NCBI GenBank assembly: GCA_026874595.1
Contig: CM049307.1
Coordinates: forward strand, 24,650,362-24,714,361
Source of the DNA: Sipunculus nudus
Lineage: Eukaryota; Annelida; Sipuncula; Golfingiida; Sipunculidae
Direction of reading: 5' to 3'
Length of the DNA stretch: 64,000 nt
Shown here: in pieces, positions 1 to 13,100 of the stretch
Numbering within the stretch: position 1 is the first letter of the stretch
Layout of the letters: each line of letters begins with the position of its first letter
The notes under the pieces: model-generated
What the model was told of the DNA's origin: nothing
What the model saw: the letters and a program-made list of their open reading frames with translations, nothing else
Databases searched by the model: none
Translations under genes and position numbers: made by a program

Positions 1-1060
1 TACATATATTGTGATAGGAGGTCTGCTGTTTTAACCATAATTTATTCCCTGTAATCAGATTTCTATGTTCCTGCTGACCCATAAGATGACAGTCATGTCT
101 AACCAACGTCCTGTAAAAGTCTTAGCACTGTAAATTTCATGCCGTCTTAGATCATGCAATCTTATGTTTTAGTCACAATTCATCACTATTCCTATATTTA
201 CGTTGTCTCCTTCTTATCTTGTGCAGTATGGGACCTTTGTTCTTTACTCTGACATGCGTAAAGATGATTTTGGTAAGCGGAGCCCAAACCTGCTGAATCT
301 TACGTATTTGACCCAAATAAACATGGAAAATGTTCCTGGTACACAAACCTGTATTTAATATTCAGTGTCTTGGGAATATACTCTGTTTTCATGTTAATCT
401 TCGTCTTCCCATGAAAACTTGTCTGTTCTCCGCGGGCTCCGTGAGAACCATACGTTTTGGGTGGGCTTTGCAATAGGTATCACAAATCCGCGTGTAGGCT
501 ACATACGGTCACGTCTGCATGATGTGTCACTTTGTTCTAAGCCTGGTGTTCAGGTGACCTTTGGCCCATTGTTATGCATGTCTGTGGTTTATAATTTTTT
601 AAACTCTTAACGTTTCTCATTGAAATATCTGGAATGATCTTTCCGAAATTTGTTACAAGGGTGTTTCTTTTTTATTCGTTTTCGCAAAGAGCCCGTTTTT
701 CTCCAACAAGCAGAGAAAGAACTGAAAAGGGGTTTTCAAGCTAATATAGGTGTCCTATATTATCATTTTAGATCGAACTCACTAGTCTCTCTGTCACTAG
801 TCTATAGTACGTGTAGAAATTAAGGAAGTACATTGAGATTGTTTTTTTTTACTAATCCGAAAAAAACTGATATAAGACTATTTAAAATCTGTGTAAATGT
901 CTCCAACACCACGTATATAGTCAGGTACCATATTAAATCTAAAATAAGCACACAAGTCTCGTGAAAATTCATAGGGTTATAATACCCTATAAAGCAATAA
1001 CTTTATACTTCTGTAGATTACAAAAAGTAAAATCTATTAATCCCTGTTTTAAAATTTCAG
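1..1060. other. HADH intronic or upstream sequence, nothing recognised
   Basis: This is AT-rich sequence with no exon that continues the HADH protein upstream. The opening bases (1-45) resemble 9375-9420, so both may be pieces of one dispersed repeat. Confidence 0.5.
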
Positions 1061-1187
1061 ACAGACCATTTTGGTGACCGTGACGTCATCACTCTCTATT
1101 CGGGAACTGGCACGAGCAGTTAGTCGGCCAGATCGTTTTGGGGCTCTGCATTTCTTTAACCCGGTTCAGCTTATAAAACTTGTCGAG
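1061..1187 (+). CDS. HADH: HADH exon (TSSL / LHFFNP / KLVE segment)
   Basis: The acceptor TTTCAG ends at 1060 and the donor GTAGGT starts at 1188. One base completes a codon from the previous exon, then 42 codons follow, ending in phase 0. LHFFNP and LIKLVE match the family's catalytic His-Glu region. The usual family segment SNTSSL reads TVTSSL here. Confidence 0.93.
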
Positions 1188-4100
1188 GTAGGTCCGACTT
1201 CACGCTTCAGGACCAGCAGTGATCCTGTGCATGATCATTTAATCGTTCCATGCAGCATCACTGCGTTGATCATAACTGGCCGGCTATGTTAAGCAACCGG
1301 TGGTGGTTGTAAATGAAACCAATCACGCTTCATGTATCTAATGTACACCCCTGTTGATCCGTGTGTCTATCCCAGTATAAAGCATCATGTCCCATGCATC
1401 CACATTGATTTGAAAGCTTCTTCTCAGGAACCAATCAGAATCACTGATGGGGCAGCCCTCCATCCTTTTCACATGTAGACTGGTCCTACACAGACTGGGA
1501 TGCACGCAGGCCCTGGGAGTAGAGGAAGCGCCTAGTTTGTAAGCCTACCATCAGCCCACCGATATCAATATTCTGTTCATACCCGCTGGCCCACGGGCAT
1601 CCATATTTGCCACCGCCAGGAGGGCATGCGTTAATTCCCGTTAGTGTGTGTTTGTGTGTGTGTGTTTTTTCTGTGCGTTTGTGTACAACATAACTCAAGC
1701 AATTATGAACGGAATCCCATGAAATTTCCATTGAACCTCGGGGGAATAGATCAATAAAGAATCGATTAGCTATTGATGTCTCATGATCAGGATCCAGGGA
1801 GAACTTCCAGGAATATACACAAATGTGCAGTCACATGTGCACGAATGAACCTGGGAATATGAGCAGAAAAGTGAATGCAAATACAGTCGAGCCTAGTGTG
1901 TCACACAACTGGACTGCCTGCCTGTTCAGGTCACGGTCGAGCGTTCAGTACTTCGGAATGAGGGTGTCAATTGATTTTTCTGCAGTACGGTTCGTGTACA
2001 CCGGCAAGTATTCAGCACCGTGATTTCAATGAGCGTTTTGAAACGTGTGCTCTCAGTTCTGAGGTGAGCGGCCGTCTGCATTCCACAAAAGGGAACCCCC
2101 CCCGCCCTACCACCCACCCACACACACACACACACATGGCGAAAGCTTGCATTCTGTGGATAAAATATTCTTTATACCACCGGCGCACCAGGAAACTAGA
2201 CCAAGTCATGTCTTATTAGTTATAACATGTACCGAGTTTCGCAAGCTCATGGTAAATATCTATGGCAGTGGGCTATATTTTTTTCTGCATTTTCTTGACA
2301 TGGAGTTCTATCATTAAAATGCCTTAGATTCCGATAAAAGAAAATTTGTTCAGCCATCAGAAAATTACGTTTGAACATGTGTTTTATACTGTAGGTGGTT
2401 CGTATTCCTGAAACAAGCGACGAAACTCACCAGGTCATGATGGAGTTCACAAAGAACATGGGTCAAACGAGCGTGCAGTGTAAGGTGAGGAGTGAATGTG
2501 AACATTCATAATATAGGTCTGTCATAGACATATAGGTCTTTTATAGTGATATATGTATATAAATATATTTATATAGACTAACTTGTTTATTGCGTTTTAC
2601 AACAACACCACTGGTTTTTTTGCTACTTTAATTGATCTGGGTATTGCTCTCGAAACTTCAGTGATTTTCATAACACTTGTATTTTTTTTAGCTCAGCTGA
2701 CTGAAAGTCATCTGAGCTATAGCGATCACTCTTTGTCCGTCGTCCGTCTGTCCGTCTGTCCGTCCGTTAACCAGGCACAAATCGTAACTGCTGGACCTAG
2801 AACCTTGTAACTTAGGATTCTGAGAGGTCCATGAAAAATCTCCTTGGAAACCAGAAATAAGGTCATGATTTTTGGCATACATATTGATCATGAGATGTTC
2901 CATCAGTTCCTGCAGACTGGTGGCGCCACCTGTATTTTTCGATTTTTTTCTCTATTTTTGAAACCTTTAAAAATTTGAACATCTGGTAATAAGGCACAAA
3001 TCGTAAAGATTGGACCTAGAATCTTAATTCTTGACACACTGAGAGGTCCATGAAAACTCTCCTTGGAAACCAGAAATTAGGTCCCTGTTACTCATATCCT
3101 TTGAGCTATGGGGCCCCAAAGTACCCCCCAGAATAGTAAAAAATTTCATACAAAATCTTCAATATCTCAATAACTACATCACTGATGGTCATGATTTTTG
3201 GCAATCATATTGATCATGAGATGTTCCATCAGTTCCTGGAGACTGGTGGCGCCACCTGTATTGTTCGATTTTTTACAATTTTTTTCCTCTATTTTTGAGA
3301 CCTTTAAGGATGCTGTCATCTGTTAACGTGGCACAAATCACGACGACTGGACCTAGAATCTTCATTCTCAACACACTGAGAGACCTATGAAAAGTCTCAA
3401 TGGAAACCAGAAATTAGGTCACTGTTACCCATATCCTTCGAGCTATGGGGCCCCAAAATACCCCCCAGAATAGTTAAAAATTTCATACAAAAACTTCAAT
3501 ATCTCATTAACTACATCACTGATAGTCATGATTTTTGGCATACGTATTGATCATGAGATGTTTCATCAGTTTCTGCAGACTGGTGGCGCCACCTGTATTT
3601 TTCAATTTTTACGAATTGTTTTCTCTATTTTTGAGACCTTTAAAAGTGTGAACAGCTGTTAACAGGGCACAAATCATAAAGACTGGACCTAGAATTTTCA
3701 TTCTTGACACACTAAGAGGTCCATGAAAAGTCTCCATTGAAACCTGAAATAAGGTCTCTGTCACCAATATCCTTTAAGCTGTGGGGGGTCACAATTACCC
3801 CCCCCCCCCCAACCCCCAGAATAATGGAACATTTGATACAAAAGCTGAAGTATCTGAACAACTAATGCAGAGATCACGATAATTGTTTGCATGGATATTG
3901 ATCATTGAGTGTTTCATCAGTTTCTGCAGACTGGTGGCGCCACCTGTATTTGTTCAGGTTTTTTAACGATTTTTTCTCTATTTTTGAGACCTTTTAAGAT
4001 ATGAACATCTGTTAACAGGGCACAAATCATAAAAAACTGGACCTAGAATCTCCATTCTTGACACACAGGGAGACCCATGAAAAGTCTCCATGGAAACCTG

Positions 4101-7100
4101 AAATTAGGTCTCTGTTACCCATATTCTTTAAGCTGTATGGCTCCAAAATACCCCCCCCCCCCCCAGAATAATGGAAAATTTGACACAAAACTGCAGTATC
4201 TGAATAACTACAACACTGATGGTCATGATTTTCGGCATACATATTGATCATAAGCTGTCCTATCAGTTTCTGCAGACTGGGTGTGCCACCTCTATTTTTT
4301 TCAAATTTTTACGATTTTTTTTCTCTTTTTTGAGACCTTTAAAGATGTGGTTATCTGTCAACAGGGTACAAATCACAACAACTGGACCTAGAATCTTCAT
4401 TCTTGTAATGCAAGGAGGCCCATGAAAAGTGCCTGTGGAAACTTGAAATAAGGTCTCTGTTACCCATAGCCCTTCAAGCTATAGGACTCCGAAGTATCCC
4501 TCAGAATAATGGACAATTTGATACAAAAGCTGAAGTATCTGAACAACTTATGCGGAGACCACAATGATTCTTTGCATGGATATTGACCATTAAGTGTTTT
4601 TATTAGTTTCTGCAGACTGGTGGAGCCACCTGTATTTTTGTATACGCCAAAACGATGTTTTGCGGATACTATGTTTTTGACCGGGTTCCTCCGCCACCGC
4701 CGCGTTCGTTTCCAGAGAACTCCTCTGAGACTAATAGACCGATTTTTCCGAAACTTACACCAATTATCGGGTCACATATGAACTGGTGCCTAACCAATTT
4801 GCGTTGACATCTGACCTTTCCTCTCTGCCCAGCGTCCATTTGTGCGTCTGTTTCCACACATAACCCTCATATCTCGGGAACAGTTTGACCGATCAGGAAC
4901 TAAAATTTATACAAAATGTAGCCCTTGGATATAACATACACAAAAAAGGTGGCGCCACATGTAACCATGTTTGCACAGTGTCCATCTGTTCATCTGCCTT
5001 GGGTTAAAATCACTCATATATCTGCAGTGAATTGACTAATTCACCTGAAATTCGGCATGCGTATACATCCTGGATAGCTTTCTTGATTTTATGACAGATG
5101 GCGCCACCTACATTCACGTTCATGCTGATGACATCCAAGCTCATATCTCGGGAACCGTTTGACCGATCAGGAAATAAAATTTATACAAATGTAGCCCTTC
5201 GATAGCTTAATAACATTCACAAAAAATGGTGGCGCCACCTGTAACCATGTTTGCATAGTGTCAATCTGTTCATCTGCCTTGGGTTAAAATCACTCATATC
5301 TCTGCAATTAATTGACTAATTCACCTGAAATTCGGCATGCGTATACATCCTGGATAGCTTTCTTGATTTTATGACAGGTGGCGCCATCTACATTCACGTT
5401 CACGCTGATGATATCTAAGCTCATATCTCGGGAACCGTTTGACCGATTGGGCCAAAATTTTGCATGTGTATAGATCTCACATAGCTCTTTATCATACGCA
5501 AAACTGGTTGCGCCACCTGCAACCATTTTTGCACAGCGTCCATCTGTTTGTCTGCCGTGGGATAATGTCACTCATATCTCGGCAGTGGTCTGACATATCT
5601 GTCTAAAATTTTGCAGTTTTATACATCCTGGATAGCTTTCTTGATTTTATATCAGGTGGCGCCACCTACATTATAGTTTACGCCGCAGACATCCAAGCTG
5701 ATATCTCGGGCACCGTTTGAACGATTGGGCCAAAATTTTGCATGTGTATAGATCTCACATAGGTCTTTATCATACACAAAGCTGGAGGGGCCACCTGCAA
5801 CCATTTTTGCACATTTTGTACACCGTCTGTCTGTTTGTCTGCCGTGGCCTAAAATCACTCACTTCTCTGTAGTGGTTTGACATAACTGCCTAAAATTTTG
5901 CAGGTTTATACATCCTGGACAGCTTTCTTGATTTTATGACATAGTGGCGCCACCTACATTCTAGTTAACGCTGCACACATCCAAGCTCATATCTCAGGAA
6001 CCATTTGACCGATTGGACCAAAATTGTGCATGTGTTTAGATCTGACATAGGTCTTTATTATACACAAAACTGGAGGGGCCACCTGCAACCATTTTTGCAC
6101 AGCGTCTGTCTGTTTGTCTACCGTGGGCTAAAATCACTCATATACATGTAGTGGTTTGACATATCTGCCTAAAATTTCGCATATGTATACAACTTGGACA
6201 GCTTTCTGGATTTGTGGTAGGTGGCACAACCTACATACACATTTAGGCTGCAGACATCCATGCTAATATGCAACATACCTCACTCTATTTCCCCTTGCCA
6301 CTCAATCCATGCCTCACTTAACCCGTTCCACTTTGATTTCGGCGGATACACGTAGTAACTTGTCGGCTACCCGTATTCTAGTTTTTAAAGTTTACACATT
6401 TTTTCTTTATTTTTGAGATATATAAATAAAGACTTAATCTTGGCCTGTTGTGGGTTATCTGCTTTATGCTTCAGTTGAATGAGTATATACTACCATTCTG
6501 ATGATAAAATTTCCTTTTGCGAATCTCTTCCCAGTCAGCTGAGCGTCATGACCCATGGGTCACTTGTTTAAAGATTTCTTAAGATGTTTGTATGAATGAA
6601 ATTATAATATACGCATGTTCATGGCACGAATTCGACGAAGGTTTTTCTTCCCTCTCTCACTCCCGTAAAGATGGAAACAGGCCCGTGCTAGCTTCCTGAC
6701 GCGGCTGCGACATGGTAAATTTACGAACCAGAAACATGATTCTTCTAATGTTTATATGAAGACCATTCGTCGCCAGCGTTGCTAATTCAAAAGAGTTCGA
6801 ATAAAATTATAAACTGAACTAACGTCAGGATCGAGCCTTTTTCGGCGCCACTATTCCGTGGAGCCCCGGATCTGCTCCACAAATATTACCGTGGAGTCCC
6901 GGATCTTCTCCACCACTATTACCAGTTGTTTTCTCAGCCTACATAACCTGTTGCTATTACCGGCTGTTTGACTGGTAACAAATAAATAAAAAAACTGATG
7001 GCGATCCACTGTCTTAACGTCACCACTAAGGCTACATACGTAACACCTGTACGATTTGCTGCTAATAAAATATAATAAAATGTATTCTTAAAATAATTAC

Positions 7101-10100
7101 TTTACAGTCCTGACTACCCTATATCGGAATAAGCTGTCCCATGCTGACAGCCTCATGCTATGATTCATCCAGCAGATCCCAACTCTCTCGGTCAGCTACA
7201 TCTGGTCTTGTGTACCTATACGCCTGCCAAATTTGGCAAGGTCCAGCTCGCTCAGGGGATATACCCAACAGCTGACCAAACCAGCCTGCTACTTAATCAC
7301 GTTACCCCGCCTCCTAGCAACACAATAAAATCTAAGGCCTAAACTGAACTCTTAAATCCTTATGGTAATAATACTTATATGCTTGAAATCAGCTCTCTAG
7401 CTTAAAAAAATATCATGTTAAGTGAGTAAATATATTTCCTGAGTTTTGACAAAATGCATTATGTTTGGGCTTATAAATTTAAGGAATTACACAACACTGA
7501 CCTAATTTCTGGTATGTACATAGGAAATATTAAGAGGAATGGTTATATAGAAATTGATCAATATCAGATCAGTCTTGAAGTGTAACAATGGTTTTTAATG
7601 GAAAATTGAGATTTTGAAAATTGAGAATTTCCTTAATATCTTGAAGGAACGAAGTCGTTGTGACCCATTTTTTTATGGTAGGAGATTCTGAGGACATCTA
7701 AGTGTATGCCGAATTTCTGATTCGTAGTTCCATCGGTTGCAAAACGTACCAGTTTAACGGCGGACGGTATTACGGACGGCACGCCTGAAAGACGGACGGA
7801 CAGCCAACCGACAAAGGACCATCGCTATATAGAGCTCAGGTGACTAATAGTCAGCTGAGCAAAAAGAAGAGGGGGGGGGGGGGGGGGGGGGGGAGCCCAG
7901 GGACCCCACCCCCTTATCCGCTTCTGGATGGGACAATATTTATGTATCATCACGTGAATCCGTTTTTATCAATGTCAATGAAGCAGTGCCTGACAATGAA
8001 GCAGTGGTTGTCAATAAAGCAGGTTTGCTAAATTTTTGACTTGATATTATAGCAGCTAAATAAAAGAATATGTACACTCAGTTAAGAGTTTCTCAGGGAC
8101 CCCACCCCCCGTCCGCTTCTGGATGGAACAATATTTATGTATCATTAATCTATACCAGTTTTATAATTTTCAATGAAGCAGTGCTTGACAATGAAGCAGT
8201 GGTTGTCAATAAAGCAGGTTTGCTAAATTTTTGACTTGATATTATAGCAGCTAAATAAAAGAATATGTACACTCAGTTAAGAGTTTCTCAAGGAGTCACC
8301 TTATACATCAGGGGAAAATATTTCGTACAACGATCTATACATCTTTAATCTTTTTCAAAGGAAGTAGAATATTACTATTTTAGCATTTACATGAAAGGAG
8401 TTACCCGCATAGTGGCTTTATGTCTCATCTCTTATAACATTTTATAAAATAAATAAAAATGCTCAAAAACAAAAGACGATCTAAGTACATCAGTAATGAC
8501 AGAATGGGCATTTTTGCCTTGGCATGGTTCGTACATATATATAGCAGTAAAGCCGAAGAATCTAGGTAAGGATATTGGAGAAGGCGTATCCATTGTAACT
8601 TTGAAAAAGCTCATTTATACGCAAGGTATCAATTTCTTTTATTTTTTACCGAAGCCTATAAGGGTGTCTTTCCATATACATACTGGATTTTGTCCATGCA
8701 TTACCCGCGTGAAGCCCGAGCGAAGCCCCCCATGTGGTCACCCTTTACCATATAAGCATGAATATGTATAACCTGCGGCAAACGCATTCGCATCATATCG
8801 TTTTTAATTTTCGTGATATTTTAGACTTAGTGTGCCATTTAAACTTTTATTCTGGGGAGACAATGTCCAGGTTTGTCGGGTCTCTATGACACCTTTGTGC
8901 CACACGTCCTTGCCTTGAGTTGGTTCTAAGTAAGCCTACCTCACCGATGCCGGGACAATCGACTTCTGGTCCATAGGAATTTACTTTTTAATTGCTTATC
9001 TTAATGACCGGCGCAATGTCGAGTCAATAGATTTCCCCTGCAGTTAATATTGATAATAACACTCCATACGCAAATGTGCAAATAATTCGATTTAAAACAT
9101 TTCCATTGATTAAGTTCAGTACATCTATGTGTATGGAATATTTGACCACTGAAGAACATTGTTCTATTCCCAGCTTCATTTTGAACCCAGAAAGTGAAAA
9201 TATGTACATAATAGTACACAGAACTGATGCATTATGTAGGACTGCCGCCAAATGCAAGATGTCTGCCGGGCTGTTAATGCTTCAATTATTTCTGGACAAA
9301 TAAATCTGTTATAATATTTCTGTTACAGGTGCTTCATATTTTCCAGGTTATTTTTTTATTACAGGCATTTCAACATACAATATATTGTGATAATGGGTAT
9401 GTTACGACCATGGTTTATATTTTTCTTTAATTTCCTTTCTAAGAGTAACAAATCGTTTCGTGCTATAATCCCAATTAACCCTTTGCTGTGCCGGCGACGC
9501 AACAGATAAAACTGTTGCGTCGCCGTCTAATCGTCTTCAAGGGACCCATGGGTCACGGCGCTCAGCTGTTATATATGATAAAAAATATGATTTGGGAAAG
9601 AGGCACATGCTGGTTTTGTGTGGTAATAAATATAAGCTTTATTATGAGTTGTTGGTGTTTAGCTTATGTATGATTTTGATAGTATCTTTGGAGACAGGGA
9701 AGAGGAATGATTTCATTTATTTTATTAACAAATGGAGTGCTATTGTCACACAGATTTTGACGTGGCCATATAACTTATAAGCAGCACATATAATAAAAGA
9801 GTTTAACTATTTTTTAAAATTTAATAACAAATATTGTGCCAATATAATTAAAAAAATATAATAAGAAAATCATATGATTTTTTAAAATAAAATATAACTG
9901 AATTGATTATTGAAATAATATTATAGAATATATTCATGAATGCATCAGTACATATTCATATTCGTATTCAAATACATTTGCAAAGCATTTGCACCATGTC
10001 TATTATTTATTCAGTTTTAGCCAAACAATGATGTTGAGAATCCAGAATATACAAAATTCACAAATTTAAATAAAGATCATAAGTACCTGGTTTTATGGCT

Positions 10101-13100
10101 TTTATTTATATTAAAAAAAGATAAATCTAATATATTCACTTTGGACTACTTTCACATCAATCTACACACTAGACAAAGTAGGAATCTAGATTAATATAAC
10201 AACTTCATCTTTGTCTATCATTAATTTCCTTCGTATGATCCCTAATGATTAGTAATGAATAATATGATTTATTTTTTTATCAGTTAAATTTAACTGAAAA
10301 ATACCATAGGTGACTGCATGGTGTTATTTGGAATAACATTGACATTGACAATCAATCCATCATAACAAGATTCTTACATCATCAGTGACTGCAAATTAAT
10401 TTTCTGTTACTCATCAACTAACAAATTCCTTTTCTATAAATTTTTCTTTAATTTGTTATAAAAAACCAATACAAAATTATTAATTTATTGTTTATTGTTA
10501 TGTTGTATTTCAAAACAACTACTAAATAAGTTGGGTTGGACATCTGGATCAACTGAGGCTGCCTGGCTGCCCCCGTGTATGCTTCGCTCAAGCATGCATA
10601 ATCTGATGAAAGGTCAACAAGGTCAACATACAGGTGACTGAAGAAGGGCTGGATTGAGCCTGGGTCTGCCATGGTCTCATAAAAACATTAATAAAAGCTA
10701 CAATATTTGGCCAATTTCTTTCAGCTTTCTAAACTACAAAGATGAAATCCTTATGTGTGCATGATATGAAAATTATATCAACAGTGCTCTCAGGAAACAA
10801 ACGTGCCATGGTAAAAGTTGGGCAAAATTTAAGGTACTAATTTTATATTTATACTAATAACTTATAAAATTTGAAAAATTCATAACTAAATTTTGGTATT
10901 CAATTGAATCTTGATTAAAAAATGTTACATCCCTGACAAAAAAATCTCTAGCTTCAGCAATCCTCTTGTTAAGGGAATACATATATTTCTTGATTTTTTA
11001 AAAAGTGCATTATGTTTGGGCCCATAACTTAAAACAATTACGCAATACTGACATCATTTCTGGCATGTGCATAGCGAATGTATAGAATAATATGTATATT
11101 TTATATGATCAAAATCAGATCAGTGGTTTTGATATTAGGCAGTCTTACAGTGTAACAATGGGTTTTTAATGGAAAAATGAAGTTTTCCATTAATATTTGA
11201 AGGAATTAAGTCATAGTGATCAAATTCTTGGCATGGTAGGGGATTTTGGAGACATCTAACTGTATTCCAAATTTAAGGAAGCTGGGGAGCTGAGCTCTAG
11301 CAAACTGCATAGCACTAGCTTGATGTAAACAATATGTGACATGGTGCTTGAAAACTTGAATAAAATCTACAGTTTTTGATCAACTAGTTTCTAATTTTTG
11401 GTGTTAACAGACAAAATGCTAACAAAAACATGCTGTGAAAATTAAATCCACAATACTTACAGGAAAAAAAGTGCCATGGTCAAACTTGGGCAAAATTTAA
11501 CGTATCAATTTTATATTTTTGCCAATATTTAAAAAAATTTAACAGATTTTGATCTAATTTTTGGTATACAATTAAATTTTGATCAATTAAAGTTGTATTA
11601 CTGAAAAAAAGTTCCTACCTTTAACACTTTTGGTCTTAAGTGACCAAATATCTTTCCTGATTTTTTTTACAAAGTCCATTATGTTTGGGCTCATAACTTT
11701 TTTAAATTAAATAATACTGACTTATTTTCTGGCATGTACATAGGAACTATATAGAGGAATATTTATGGTAAATATGAAGAAAACCAGATGAGTGTACACT
11801 GGAAAACTGCAGAATGTATAAAGAATACGTATATATGTTGAATGCTGCAAAAAAACTGGGTGATACGTACAAGTTGTATACTATAACATTAGGAGCCGAT
11901 CTTCCTTGTTATTAAAAAAATTCTAATCCATCTCAAATTATATACTTTTAATTCTCGGCAATGTTTATTTTTTTTATTAAAGGCTCACTTCAGTGATCTT
12001 GTTCTATTTACTATAATTGTTTACACTTCATTTTGCCTATTAAAGACTCTGATGTCTTTGTTCTCTCCTCTAAAGGCGCCACATGCTCTAACATTCACAT
12101 CTATGTATCTTATAAAATTATGTCACCTGCTTATTTATGTATCTTGTGTTCTGTCAGTAACAGATAACAAAATTACAAAGTACTCTGACAAAAGTGCCCT
12201 TACCACTTGTTCCCTTGTTGAAGTAGGTGCACTAGGCATGAATATACACCTTGGATGTTAATTAATTATACATATGTCTTATATGGAAATTAATATATTT
12301 ATGAGTATTAGTGCTTGGCTTCTATTGAGCAATTTGCAGACATTGACAATTTACAATCTTAAGAGTTTTCTGTATGTCGAATTTTTCAGGTTTAACACTT
12401 AATGTAAAAGGAATAAGAAGAAAAAAGAAAAGACTAGATATCTTTAATTGGTTGTTAAACAACAGAGGAGCAAAAAGTGTAATTTTTCTTCAGGAAGTCC
12501 ATTGTACAGATACTGTGGAATCAGAATGGTTACAAGATTGGTCTGGACATACCTATTTTTCTCATGGTACAAATCAGGCAAGAGGTGTTTTGTTACTTGT
12601 AGGTCGTGATTTAGAATTTCAGGAACTATTTAAAAATATGGATAAAGACGGACGTTTCATTATTGTACAAGCATTAGTTCAAGGGAGAAAGACGTTGCTT
12701 ATTAATACTTATGCCCCTAACACCGAATTACAACAGGTGATATTTTATGACAATATCTTGGAAATATTAACAAACATACAAATAGATTCGGAAACACAAA
12801 TTGTCTGGGGTGGTGATTTTAATATATGTCTTTCATATCTCGATGCAGATGGCGATACGTACACTCCTAGGACGAAATCGATCCAACGTGTTACTTATCT
12901 TACACGTAGTTTTGACTTAATTGACCTGTTTAGAGTAAGAAACCCGGATGCTCGTAGATATACATGGAGGTCAACAAATCCTCTCAGACAACGAAGGCTG
13001 GATTATATTTTCGTTTCTTCATATTTAAACGCAAATGTGACCGATGTTAAGATTAGGCCTGCAATATTCACTGATCACTCCGCCGTTATTACCGATTTCA

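Noticed and set aside
1071..1292. Reading 1071-1292 as a free-standing small gene
   Set aside because: The HADH homology ends exactly at the GT donor at 1188; the rest is intron.
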